Source: Phil1 sp964600045
Lineage (GTDB): Bacteria > Bacillota > Clostridia > Christensenellales > CAG-138
Assembly (NCBI GenBank): GCA_964600045.1
Contig: CAZRHS010000001.1
Span: forward strand, 92,347-156,346
DNA length: 64,000 nt
Reading direction: 5' to 3'
This document shows, in pieces, positions 33,094-41,693 of this stretch. Every line of letters starts with the position of its first letter. Positions within the stretch are counted from its first letter, which is position 1. The notes under the pieces were generated by a model. The model did not search any database. It saw only the letters and a list, made by a program, of their open reading frames with translations, and was not told where the DNA came from. The translations under genes were made by a program, and so were the position numbers.

Positions 33094-33549
33094 ATGAAGG
33101 AGCTTGTGCTTAAGGCACTCGGCGAAGAAGAAACGGCCGAAATAGGCAAAAAGCTTGGGGAGGCTCTGTTCCCGGGCGCGTTTATAGCGCTTTACGGCGA
33201 CCTTGGCGCCGGCAAAACAACGCTTACAAAAAGCATTGCGGCGGCCCTCGGGATACACGGCATACTAAGCCCCACGTTTACAATAGTGCGCGAATATAAG
33301 GGCAGAATACCGCTTTTTCACTTTGACGCGTATCGCCTTGGGGACGCGGACGAGCTTTATGCCATAGGCTACGATGAATACGTAAACCGCGGCGGCGCAA
33401 TAATAATGGAATGGTGCGAAAACGTGCCGGACGCGCTGCCGAATGACAGGCTTGAAATTCGCGTTGAGGGCAGCGGCGACGAGATGCGAACAATGCGCGT
33501 TACCGCCACGGGACCTAAGCACGAAAAGCTTGCGGAGGCACTTGAATGA
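33094..33549 (+). CDS. tsaE: tRNA t6A modification ATPase TsaE
   Basis: TsaE is the P-loop ATPase needed for cycling of the TsaB-TsaD complex, which makes N6-threonylcarbamoyl-adenosine 37. The 151-residue protein has Walker A GDLGAGKTTLTK, the SPTFTIVREY switch, FDAYRL and the IIMEWCENV strand. The start at 33094 fits the family; a longer reading overlaps tgt. The stop overlaps tsaB by 4 bases. Confidence 0.95.
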   Translation: MKELVLKALGEEETAEIGKKLGEALFPGAFIALYGDLGAGKTTLTKSIAAALGIHGILSPTFTIVREYKGRIPLFHFDAYRLGDADELYAIGYDEYVNRGGAIIMEWCENVPDALPNDRLEIRVEGSGDEMRTMRVTATGPKHEKLAEALE

Positions 33550-34220
33550 GAAACATTTTGCTTATATCAACGTCCGGCCGGGCGGCGGGCGCGGCGATAT
33601 GCCGAAACGGGGAGATTGTGCGCTCAAAGCTGAGCGATAACGGCCTTACCCATTCGGAAACAATAATGCCGCTTATAGACGCTCTTTTTGATGAGAGCGT
33701 AAAGCTTTCGGACATAAACGCCGTGTGCGCGGACGTTGGGCCCGGTTCTTTCACAGGCGTACGCATAGGCGTATGCATAGCTAACGCGATGGCATTCGCG
33801 CTTAAGCTTCCGGTGCTTGAGGTAAGCTCGCTCAGGGCACTTGCGGATGCGGTTGATACGGGAAAGCCTGTGTGCGCCCTTATAGACGCGCGAAACGGCA
33901 ACGGCTATGCCGCGCTTTATAAAAACGGGCAGGAGATAATCGCCCCAAAGGCCGTTGCGGTAAGCGAGCTTTTAAGTGACTTACCGGAGAATACGGTATT
34001 TACCGGGGACGGGGCAGGGGCATATAAAGAAACCATAGCCGCGGCTATGCCGGGCGCGGAATTCGCGGCAAGCGAAAAATACATGCTTACTGCGGATATG
34101 CTTGCTAAAGAGGCCGACTTGCTGCTTGAAAGCGGCAAAAGCGTTACGGAGGCGCGGCCGCTGTATTTAAGACCCACGCAGGCCGAAAGAATGTATAAAG
34201 CAAAGGAGCAGCAAAAATGA
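33546..34220 (+). CDS. tsaB: tRNA t6A modification protein TsaB
   Basis: TsaB is the inactive ASKHA-fold scaffold that pairs with TsaD. The 224-residue protein shows the family motif VGPGSFTGVRIGV and a degenerate N-terminal strand-loop. It is in a tight tsaE-tsaB-rimI cluster with 4-base overlaps on both sides. tsaD is not in the window. Confidence 0.94.
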   Translation: MRNILLISTSGRAAGAAICRNGEIVRSKLSDNGLTHSETIMPLIDALFDESVKLSDINAVCADVGPGSFTGVRIGVCIANAMAFALKLPVLEVSSLRALADAVDTGKPVCALIDARNGNGYAALYKNGQEIIAPKAVAVSELLSDLPENTVFTGDGAGAYKETIAAAMPGAEFAASEKYMLTADMLAKEADLLLESGKSVTEARPLYLRPTQAERMYKAKEQQK

Positions 34221-34699
34221 GCGATATTGTGCGCCCGATGCAGGCAATGGATATAGACAGGGTATATGAGCTGGAGCGCACGTGCTTCCGCACGCCGTGG
34301 TCAAGGGAATCGCTTGCGGGAGAACTGAAAAACAAAATGGCGCACTATCTTGTTCTGGAGCGGGACGGCCGGGTTGTGGCTTACGCCGGAATGTGGATAA
34401 TATACGACGAGGCGCATATTACAAACGTGGCCGTTGATCCGGACTGCAGAAGGCAGGGCATAGCAAGGCGCGTAATGCTCTGCATGATGCGTTCTGCCCG
34501 CCTTTTTGACGCAACAAGCATGACGCTTGAGGTGAGGGAGAATAACTTTGGCGCGCAGGCTCTATATAAAGGGCTTGATTTTGAAAAGGCCGGCGTAAGA
34601 AAGGGCTACTATACCGATACCGGTGAAGCGGCATACATAATGTGGAACCGCGATATCGGCTTGACACTTGAAAAAAGCAATGTTACCATAAATTTATAA
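34217..34699 (+). CDS. rimI: RimI-type ribosomal protein S18 alanine N-acetyltransferase
   Basis: This GNAT-fold enzyme acetylates the N-terminus of S18. The 160-residue protein has the acetyl-CoA loop CRRQGIARRVM, the beta-bulge ITNVAVDP and the C-terminal NFGAQALYKGLDFEKAGVR segment. Its place behind tsaB is the usual one in Firmicutes and is the main reason for choosing RimI over other GNATs. Confidence 0.9.
   Translation: MSDIVRPMQAMDIDRVYELERTCFRTPWSRESLAGELKNKMAHYLVLERDGRVVAYAGMWIIYDEAHITNVAVDPDCRRQGIARRVMLCMMRSARLFDATSMTLEVRENNFGAQALYKGLDFEKAGVRKGYYTDTGEAAYIMWNRDIGLTLEKSNVTINL
34661..34689 (+). promoter_or_regulatory. Promoter for ridA
   Basis: TTGACA (34661-34666), a 17-base spacer and TACCAT (34684-34689), inside the 3' end of rimI. 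Confidence 0.6.
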
Positions 34700-34733
34700 A
34701 GCATAAAAATACATTAAAAGGAGATACATCACA

Positions 34734-35114
34734 ATGAAAAAGCAGATAAACGCAGTAAACGCTCCCGCGGCAATAGGACCCTACTGCCATGCCACCGAGG
34801 CCAACGGATTTATATTCACCTCCGGCCAGCTGGGCTTTGATCCCGAAACCGGCAAGCTTCGCGAGGGTGTAGAGGCTCAGGCCAGGCAGTCCTTCACAAA
34901 CCTTAAAACCGTGCTTGAAAGCGCCGGCTCATCCCTTGACGATGTGCTGAAAACCACCGTATTTGTGGCGGATCTTGCGGACTTTGGCAAGGTAAACGCC
35001 ATATATGCCGAGTTCTTCGGACCCAACTACCCCGCCAGGAGCTGCGTGCAGGTTGCCGCGCTTCCCGCAGGCGGCCTTGTGGAGGCTGAAGTAATAGCTG
35101 TCAAAAAGGCCTAA
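34734..35114 (+). CDS. ridA: RidA-family enamine/imine deaminase
   Basis: RidA hydrolyses reactive 2-aminoacrylate and related enamines made by pyridoxal-phosphate enzymes. The 126-residue protein has the family motifs APAAIGPY, FTSGQLGFDPETG, FVADLADF and the substrate-binding Arg in YPARSCVQVA. AAAAGGAGATA precedes the ATG. It sits alone between rimI and comEC. Confidence 0.94.
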   Translation: MKKQINAVNAPAAIGPYCHATEANGFIFTSGQLGFDPETGKLREGVEAQARQSFTNLKTVLESAGSSLDDVLKTTVFVADLADFGKVNAIYAEFFGPNYPARSCVQVAALPAGGLVEAEVIAVKKA

Positions 35115-35128
35115 ATCGGGCTTAGGCA

Positions 35129-36358
35129 ATGAAATGCCGCATATCGGCACAACAGGCATTTAATTTTCGCCCTCTCGTTCCCTTGGCCGCGGGCCTTGGG
35201 TGCGGGGTAGGCATAGGTATGCACATAAGCGGAGCGTTCGCCATATTGGCGGCGCTCCTTCTGTTTGCTTCGGCATATATAATGCATATAAAAAAGCAGC
35301 GCGCGGCAATGCTTTTGCTTATAGGCGCGGCGGCAGGACTTATCCGCGTGATAGGCTACGCGTTCCTTTCGCGGGAGCAGGTTGAGCAGGCGATAGACGA
35401 TGCCAAGTATTCTGCGGGTCAAACGCCAAAGGCTCTTCTTGGCGCGGTTGAAAGCATGTATGAGCGCTGTGACGAGCTTTTCGGCGAGGCCTCACCGCTT
35501 GCCAGGGCAATATTGCTTGGTGACAGGAGCACGCTCACCTATTTTCAGCGGGATGCCTTCAGAACTTGCGGCGTTTCGCATACGCTTGCGCTAAGCGGCC
35601 TTCATGTTTCGGCCCTTTCGTTGGTGCTGGTGCGCTGCATACCCGCAAGTAAGCCGAGAATTCGCGCGGCGGCGGTGTTCGCGTTCCTTGGGCTTTACTG
35701 TGCCGTGGCGGGTTTCCCGTCAAGCCTTCTTCGCGCGGCCATAATGTTTATGTGCATTCTGTTCGCGCCGCTCTGCCTGAGGCGAAGCGACACGGCATCC
35801 GCCCTTTCGCTGGCCTTTTTGATAATAGTCGCGGTTCAGCCGCTAAGCATATATTCGGCGGGCTTTTGCCTGTCCTTCTCAGCGGTTGCGGGAATAGCCA
35901 TGCTCTATGGGCCTATTATGGCGCATATGCCCAAGGCCTTCGCCTCGGTTGCCACAACCGTTGCGGCAACGCTTGGTACCCTGCCGTTTACGGTATCCTT
36001 TTTCGGCACGTTCAGCACATATTCGATTATAGCGAACATATTCATAGTTCCGCTTATAACGCTTTCGCTGCCCGTTGGGCTTGTGGCGCTTGCGCTTTCG
36101 TATGTATATATGCCGCTCGGTGCGCTGATTGCCGTTCCCGCTAGGCTTATGCTCGGCGCGAGTGAGGCCGTAAGCTCGGCCATGGCGGGGCTGCCGGGCT
36201 CCATAATATATCTTTCGGGCTTTAACGGGGCTGTAAGCGTTCTTTATTTCGCGGCGCTTATAATGCTTTCAAAATATTGCCTGCTTGAGCGGAACAAAAA
36301 GCTTATCGCGGGCTGTTCGCTGCTCGGCGCGGCTGTAATGGGAGTCATTCTTTCTTGA
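35129..36358 (+). CDS. Minimal ComEC/Rec2-type membrane protein (competence domain only)
   Basis: ComEC forms the inner-membrane DNA channel in transformation. This 409-residue protein has two N-terminal helices, then a competence domain with FRTCGVSHTLALSGLHVSAL and about eight more helices. Full ComEC proteins are about 700-800 residues. They also carry an N-terminal OB-fold and a C-terminal metallo-beta-lactamase nuclease domain; both are absent here. No remnant of either is seen in the 31 bases before holA. The comEC-holA order is the usual one. Whether this short form still transports DNA is open. Confidence 0.8.
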   Translation: MKCRISAQQAFNFRPLVPLAAGLGCGVGIGMHISGAFAILAALLLFASAYIMHIKKQRAAMLLLIGAAAGLIRVIGYAFLSREQVEQAIDDAKYSAGQTPKALLGAVESMYERCDELFGEASPLARAILLGDRSTLTYFQRDAFRTCGVSHTLALSGLHVSALSLVLVRCIPASKPRIRAAAVFAFLGLYCAVAGFPSSLLRAAIMFMCILFAPLCLRRSDTASALSLAFLIIVAVQPLSIYSAGFCLSFSAVAGIAMLYGPIMAHMPKAFASVATTVAATLGTLPFTVSFFGTFSTYSIIANIFIVPLITLSLPVGLVALALSYVYMPLGALIAVPARLMLGASEAVSSAMAGLPGSIIYLSGFNGAVSVLYFAALIMLSKYCLLERNKKLIAGCSLLGAAVMGVILS

Positions 36359-36383
36359 ACGGATACAACTGATTGGATATAAT
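36355..36383 (+). promoter_or_regulatory. Promoter abutting holA
   Basis: TTGAAC (36355-36360, overlapping the comEC stop), a 17-base spacer and TATAAT (36378-36383). The -10 ends only 6 bases before the holA ATG, so the transcript may start at or next to the start codon. Confidence 0.7.
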
Positions 36384-36389
36384 AGAAGC

Positions 36390-37379
36390 ATGGAACGCAA
36401 CGATTTTATAAAGGCCGCAAATAAGCGCGAGCTTGCGGGCGCATATCTGCTTTATGGCGAGGAGGAATTTTTAAGGCAAAATGCCGTAAACTCCGCGCTT
36501 AATATTGTCGACCCCGCAATGCGGGCGCTGAACGTGGATATTCTGGAAACCGCGCAGGCGGATGCCGTTATAGCGGCGGCGGAAACGCTGCCATTCATGG
36601 CCGAAAAAAGGGTTGTGCTCTGCAAGGAACTGCCTGCGGAAGAGGAGGCGGAGCGGCTTTCAAAATATGTTGAAAAAGTGCCGGACAGCACGCTGCTTCT
36701 TTTTTCGGTAAAAGGAAAGGTGGACGGGCGAACCGTATTCCCCAAGGCCATGGCAAAGCTTGGCCGCAGCGTTAACTTTACCCCGCTTACGCCGCAGGAA
36801 GCAAAAAGATATATTCAAAAGCGCGCAAAGTCGCTTGACGCGCCTATAACCGAGCAAACGGCGGCGTTCTTCGTTTCCGTTGCCGGGTGCGACTGCGCCT
36901 CGCTCACAAACGAGCTTGATAAGGCGGCGTCTTACGCGGGCGTGGGCAACGAGATAACAAGAGAAGTTGTAAATAAGGTCGTAACCAAGGATATTGATTA
37001 TATTGTGTTTACGGTGCTCGATCATTTTATAGCAAACCGCCCCACGGACGGTATGCGCACACTTGAGGCGCTGAAGGAAAGCGGACAGGACTCCATGGGC
37101 ATCTCCATTCTTTTAAGGGACAAGGCAAAGCTTGTAATACAGGCGCGAAAGCTGAACGAGATGCACCTTACGGATAAAGAAAAAATGGAGCGCATGGGCA
37201 TAAGCAGCGGCTACACCTGGGTTGTGTGCGACATGGCGAAAAAGCTTTCAAAGGCTCAGTTTGGTGCGCTTATGAACGCGGCGGAGGCCTTAACAGAGGT
37301 TGTAACAAAGCAGCTTACCGGCGCCGTGCGCGCGGACGACGCGCTTGTGCAGGCGCTTATGATGCTTGCCCATAAATAA
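36390..37379 (+). CDS. holA: DNA polymerase III subunit delta
   Basis: HolA opens the sliding clamp as part of the clamp loader. The 329-residue protein begins with the AYLLYGEEEFLRQNAV segment typical of the family. It has an AAA-like fold without a working Walker A, and the helical C-domain with AKLVIQARKLNEM. There is no ribosome site before the ATG, and a strong promoter ends 6 bases upstream, suggesting a leaderless mRNA. Confidence 0.92.
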   Translation: MERNDFIKAANKRELAGAYLLYGEEEFLRQNAVNSALNIVDPAMRALNVDILETAQADAVIAAAETLPFMAEKRVVLCKELPAEEEAERLSKYVEKVPDSTLLLFSVKGKVDGRTVFPKAMAKLGRSVNFTPLTPQEAKRYIQKRAKSLDAPITEQTAAFFVSVAGCDCASLTNELDKAASYAGVGNEITREVVNKVVTKDIDYIVFTVLDHFIANRPTDGMRTLEALKESGQDSMGISILLRDKAKLVIQARKLNEMHLTDKEKMERMGISSGYTWVVCDMAKKLSKAQFGALMNAAEALTEVVTKQLTGAVRADDALVQALMMLAHK

Positions 37380-37393
37380 TAGAATATTATCAA

Positions 37394-37426
37394 AAGCCGC
37401 GGATACGCATGGGTTCAGTGCGGCTT
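37394..37426 (+). terminator. Possible terminator after holA
   Basis: AAGCCGC and GCGGCTT pair across a 19-base loop, followed by AATTTAA. The long loop and weak T-run make it tentative. Confidence 0.4.
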
Positions 37427-37460
37427 AATTTAACTTAGTGTGACGTTTTATGCAATATTA

Positions 37461-37489
37461 TTGCGCGGCACACGGCAAAATATTATAAT
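37461..37489 (+). promoter_or_regulatory. Promoter for mreC-mreD-mrdA
   Basis: TTGCGC (37461-37466), a 17-base spacer and TATAAT (37484-37489). Confidence 0.7.
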
Positions 37490-37520
37490 GAACTGATTAA
37501 TTTGAGGAAAGGATGCCGTA

Positions 37521-38360
37521 ATGCACGGATTTTTCAAAAATAAGCCTTTGATTATAATGCTTGCGGCAATAGTGCTGCTTGGAATACTGGCGTTTGTGTC
37601 CGCGTCGGACAGGTCGGTATCGTGGGTGGAAAGCGCGCTCGGCTCAATAATTCAGCCCGTGCAGACATTCGCGGCAAAGGCTTCGGACAGCATAATAGAT
37701 TTTTTCCAGCGCGTGTTCAAAACAAGCGACGCGGATAAGGAGCTTGAGCAGCTGCAGGTGCGCATGGCGCAGCTTGAGCAGGCGGAGGAGGAAAACTCAA
37801 CCCTGCAGGCTGAAAACGAGCGGCTTAAAAAACTGCTCAACTATGTTGAAACGCTTGATAATTACGATTACGTTACCGCCGTTGTAACGGGAAACAGCCA
37901 GGGTGTTTGGTTTGAAACGTTTACGATAAACGCCGGGCGCAATCAGGGCATAGAAAAAGACATGAGCGTTGTCTGCGCGGACGGGCTCATAGGCAGAATA
38001 ATAGAGGTTGGCGCGAACTGGAGCAAGGTAACGGCCATAATTGATCCTTCAAGCGAGGTAAGCGTTATGGTTGAGCGCACAAGGGATATTGGCGTTGTGC
38101 GCGGCGCGTTCAGCGCAACAAGCGACAATCAGCTGGAGCTTTACTATCTGCCATCTGGCTACGACCTTGTGCCGGGAGACAAAATAGTTACAAGCGGCAT
38201 GAGCAGCATATTCCCAAAGTCCGTAGTCGTGGGCACGGTAACAGAGGTTACCAGAAGCTCCGCCGAGGGCACTCAGGCAAACGCCATAATAGAGCCCGCG
38301 GTTGACTTTGGCCACCTTGAAGAGGTTTTGGTGCTTGTAGAAAAGACGGGAGAGGAGTAA
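37521..38360 (+). CDS. mreC: Rod shape-determining protein MreC
   Basis: MreC links the cytoskeleton to the lateral-wall synthases. The 279-residue bitopic protein has one transmembrane helix (about residues 10-29), a coiled coil (about 70-112, rich in Leu, Glu and Gln) and two beta domains. Family motifs are VSVVCADGLIGRI-like text at about 152-164 and VPGDKIVTSGMSSIFPK. GAGGAAAGG precedes the ATG. mreB is not next to it; the operon is mreC-mreD-mrdA. Confidence 0.93.
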   Translation: MHGFFKNKPLIIMLAAIVLLGILAFVSASDRSVSWVESALGSIIQPVQTFAAKASDSIIDFFQRVFKTSDADKELEQLQVRMAQLEQAEEENSTLQAENERLKKLLNYVETLDNYDYVTAVVTGNSQGVWFETFTINAGRNQGIEKDMSVVCADGLIGRIIEVGANWSKVTAIIDPSSEVSVMVERTRDIGVVRGAFSATSDNQLELYYLPSGYDLVPGDKIVTSGMSSIFPKSVVVGTVTEVTRSSAEGTQANAIIEPAVDFGHLEEVLVLVEKTGEE

Positions 38361-38364
38361 GCCC

Positions 38365-38898
38365 ATGCGAAGGTTATACATTGTTATAGCTGCGGCGGTG
38401 GGGCTTTATCTTGATTCGGTTCTGTTTGCCCGGGTGAACATAAGCGGAATAAGGCCGGATGCCATAATGGCGCTTACGGCTTCGCTGGGCGTGCTTTTAG
38501 GCATGAAGAACGCGGGCATATTCGGCCTTGTTGTCGGGCTTATAGCGGATGTGCTTTATTCGCCTATGGTGGGGCTTAGCGCGATGGGATATATGTTCGC
38601 CGGAATATTGGGCGGCGCGTTTTATCAAAAATACTATGCGGATAATATAATAATACCGGCGCTTGTGGCGGCGGTAGGAGCTATTTTCAAGGAATGCGTA
38701 ATGGCCGCGGCAAGCTCGATAAGAGGGGCCGAGTTCGGCTTTTTCACCGTGCTCGGAACATATATACTGCCCTGCGCCCTTATGAGCGCGGCGCTTTGCA
38801 TGCTTTTGCACGCGCTTTTGCGCCGTGTGTTCGCAAGCCAGCTGAGGGCGGAACGAAACTATGAGCATGAGGGCCGCAAACCGGGAGGAGCAAAATGA
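38365..38898 (+). CDS. mreD: Rod shape-determining protein MreD
   Basis: This 177-residue, very hydrophobic protein has about five or six transmembrane helices and the family-like GIFGLVVGLIADVLYSP segment. Identity rests on length, hydrophobicity and position between mreC and mrdA. Its stop overlaps the mrdA start by 4 bases, and GGAGGAG near its end serves mrdA. Confidence 0.88.
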   Translation: MRRLYIVIAAAVGLYLDSVLFARVNISGIRPDAIMALTASLGVLLGMKNAGIFGLVVGLIADVLYSPMVGLSAMGYMFAGILGGAFYQKYYADNIIIPALVAAVGAIFKECVMAAASSIRGAEFGFFTVLGTYILPCALMSAALCMLLHALLRRVFASQLRAERNYEHEGRKPGGAK

Positions 38899-41624
38899 AG
38901 AAGCCTATTTCCCGAATAATTATAGTGTGCGTGCTTATGCTTGCCATGATGGGCGCGCTTATATATCGCCTGGGCGTACTTACTATTGAGGAGGGCGAAA
39001 CCTGGGCATCAAAGGCCGAAAGCCGCTCCACGCAAACCATAGACATAAAGGGTGAGCGCGGCAGAATACTTGATAGAAACGGCGTTGTGTTGGCATACAG
39101 TGAAACCTGCTACAACGTGGAATTTCTGCGCGATGCGGACAACCGCACAAGCTACGACTCCGCCGTATATACCGAATCCATAATAAAAGCGATTGAGATA
39201 ATAGAAAAAAGCGGCGGCGAGACGATAGACACATCCTATATAGTAATGGATGAAAACGGCGAAATAGCCTACGATTGGCGCATAAGCGGCGTTGAAAGCA
39301 GCGAGGCGATAGAGCGCGTAAGGCGCATAAGGTACAAAAACTTTTGCCAGGGCATGTACCTTACAATAAACGACCCCGCTTACGAGGAATACCCAAACGA
39401 CACCACAAAGTGGAACATGGATCTTTGGCCAACGGCTGAATACGCCTACAATTACCTTAGAAAAACGTGGTATATTCCCGAGGAGTATACATTTGAGCAG
39501 GCAATAAAGGTAATATCCATACGCCAGGAAATAAACCTGAATAACTACCGCGCCTACGAGCCCATAACCATAGCGTACAACGTAAGTCAGGAGGTTGTGA
39601 GCGAAATTGTTGAGCGCTCAAGCGAGCTTGTGGGCGTGCAGATAGCGCAGAGCACAACGCGAGTATACCCGCGCGGCGAAACCGCGGCGCACATAGTGGG
39701 CTATCTTTCCCGCAGCGCCGATACGGTAAGCGCATCAAAGCTTGTGGCAATGGGATATACGCGCGAGCAGCTTGAGCCCTATTATCTTAAAAATGACGAC
39801 GGAACATATCAGCTGGGTGACGATGGCGACTACCGCGTGAAGATGACGGATATGGGCTATTCAAACGATGACTATATAGGTGTATCCGGCGTTGAGTACA
39901 CAATGGAGGCCTACCTTACCGGCGCCACGGAGGAGCATCAGGGCAAAAGAGAGGTTGAAATAAACAAAAACCTTAGCATAACAAGGGAGCTTTCGTATGT
40001 TGAGGCGACCGACGGCAACGACGTTATGCTTACGATAGACATAGAGCTTCAAACCGTGTGCGAAAACGCGCTGAGTACCCTTATTGAAAAAATAAGGGAG
40101 CAGGAGCAGGAACTTATAGACGAGGACGCGCTTAAGGACGAGGACGAGCAAAAATATCAGGGCAAGGATATAGACCTTGCATCAACCGGCGCAATAGTCG
40201 TTATGGACCCGAGAAACGGCGAGGTGCTTGCGAGCGCAAGCTATCCTTCTTATGACCCGAACTGGTTCACTCAGGGCCTTACGAGTGAGCAGAGCGAGTA
40301 CCTTTTCGGAGAGGAAGCGAACGACACTACCCCGCTTAGGAACAAGGCTGTTTCCGCGCGCTACGCCCCGGGTTCAATATTTAAGCCGCTTACGGCGGTT
40401 GCGGGCGTAAGCGAGGGCGTGGTTGAAATAGACGAAATAGTAAACGACCATGGCGACAGCGGCTATTACTATTTCTATTCCGTTGATGAAGACGGCAAAA
40501 CGGTTGTTCAGAAGCAGGGCGCGCCGCGCTGCTGGAGCTACCGCGACCATAGCGCGCACGCAAACATAAACCTTACCCAGGCGCTTACATATTCATGCAA
40601 CTATTATTTTTGCGAGCTTGCGAACCGCATGGGTATAGATACGCTGAACGAATGGATAGGCAAGTTCGGCCTTGACGAAAAAACAAACATAGAGCTTACC
40701 GGCGAAACCTCCGGCGTAGGCGGCGGGCAGAAGGTATTGTTTGACAACGAGCTTACGGACAGCGAAGGAGAGCTTAGCATAAGCGGGCAAAAAACGAGCC
40801 TGCCCGTGCTCATATACAACCGCATACGCGAAAGACTGCGCGAATACGTTACGCGCCGCAGCATGGAAATAGACGAGCAGGCCATAAAATCCTGCGCGCT
40901 TAAGCTTATGATGCTGCAGGACGGCAACGGCCTTGACGGTAAGGGCCCCGACATAAGAAGGATAATGAGCGATGAACTTGGCATACCCGAAGGCTACAGC
41001 ATAACGCAGAACTGGACAAGCGAAATAGTTACATTGCTTAACGAAATTCAGTGGAAGCCCACGCAGACCATACGAGCGGGCTTCGGCCAGGGCACCACGC
41101 TTGTTACGCCAATAGCCGTTGCGCGCTACATAAGCGCCATAGCCAACGAGGGCACGGTGTACGACGCGAACATAGTGGACAGAATAGTTGACAAGAGCGG
41201 CAACGTTATTGAGGACATAAACGCCGATGTATACGGCACAATAGGCGAGGATAACGAGGAATGGGATGCCCTTTGGACGGCTGTAAAGCAGGGACTTACG
41301 GGCGTTGTGTCCGCGGAGGACCACGGCACGGCGGCCGATAAATTCTCCGAGGAATTTATAGAAAAATATCTGGATAGGATTGCCGGTAAAACCGGTTCGG
41401 CCCAGATAGGTATGAACTCGATAGATATAGAGAACACAAGCTGGTTCGTATCCTATACCCCGCGTGAGGGCGAGGCGGAGCTTGTTATAGTAATATGCAT
41501 TCCTTCTGGTTACGCGGGCGCGTGGAGCGTTAGCGCGGCGGAGGAAATATACACCTATTACTTTAATAAGCAGGATTCCGCCGCGGCGGAAACGCTGGTC
41601 GATATAGGCGGAGTTGCCCCATAA
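38895..41624 (+). CDS. mrdA: Penicillin-binding protein 2 (MrdA), class B transpeptidase
   Basis: MrdA is the elongasome transpeptidase that crosslinks lateral peptidoglycan. It has one N-terminal transmembrane helix (about residues 8-28) and the RGRILDRNGVVLA entry motif of the pedestal domain. The transpeptidase domain has S494-x-x-K497 in APGSIFKPL, SCN (in TYSCNYYF) and KTG (in AGKTGSAQIG). At 909 residues it is far longer than E. coli PBP2 (633). Insertions lie in the pedestal (about 100-200) and between the SxN and KTG motifs (about 600-730). Both extra parts are acidic. It is the last gene of the mre operon. Confidence 0.92.
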   Translation: MKKPISRIIIVCVLMLAMMGALIYRLGVLTIEEGETWASKAESRSTQTIDIKGERGRILDRNGVVLAYSETCYNVEFLRDADNRTSYDSAVYTESIIKAIEIIEKSGGETIDTSYIVMDENGEIAYDWRISGVESSEAIERVRRIRYKNFCQGMYLTINDPAYEEYPNDTTKWNMDLWPTAEYAYNYLRKTWYIPEEYTFEQAIKVISIRQEINLNNYRAYEPITIAYNVSQEVVSEIVERSSELVGVQIAQSTTRVYPRGETAAHIVGYLSRSADTVSASKLVAMGYTREQLEPYYLKNDDGTYQLGDDGDYRVKMTDMGYSNDDYIGVSGVEYTMEAYLTGATEEHQGKREVEINKNLSITRELSYVEATDGNDVMLTIDIELQTVCENALSTLIEKIREQEQELIDEDALKDEDEQKYQGKDIDLASTGAIVVMDPRNGEVLASASYPSYDPNWFTQGLTSEQSEYLFGEEANDTTPLRNKAVSARYAPGSIFKPLTAVAGVSEGVVEIDEIVNDHGDSGYYYFYSVDEDGKTVVQKQGAPRCWSYRDHSAHANINLTQALTYSCNYYFCELANRMGIDTLNEWIGKFGLDEKTNIELTGETSGVGGGQKVLFDNELTDSEGELSISGQKTSLPVLIYNRIRERLREYVTRRSMEIDEQAIKSCALKLMMLQDGNGLDGKGPDIRRIMSDELGIPEGYSITQNWTSEIVTLLNEIQWKPTQTIRAGFGQGTTLVTPIAVARYISAIANEGTVYDANIVDRIVDKSGNVIEDINADVYGTIGEDNEEWDALWTAVKQGLTGVVSAEDHGTAADKFSEEFIEKYLDRIAGKTGSAQIGMNSIDIENTSWFVSYTPREGEAELVIVICIPSGYAGAWSVSAAEEIYTYYFNKQDSAAAETLVDIGGVAP

Positions 41625-41642
41625 AAGACAAGCGTGTATAAT
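41614..41642 (+). promoter_or_regulatory. Promoter for lgt
   Basis: TTGCCC (41614-41619, inside the mrdA end), a 17-base spacer and TATAAT (41637-41642) with an upstream TG. Confidence 0.65.
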
Positions 41643-41693
41643 TAGACAAAACGGAGTGCGCAATATTAACTAATCATCATAGGAGGGTATTTT

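Noticed and set aside
40593..41663. 356-codon minus-strand open frame opposite mrdA.
   Set aside because: mrdA carries all penicillin-binding motifs on the plus strand; the opposite frame has none of its own.
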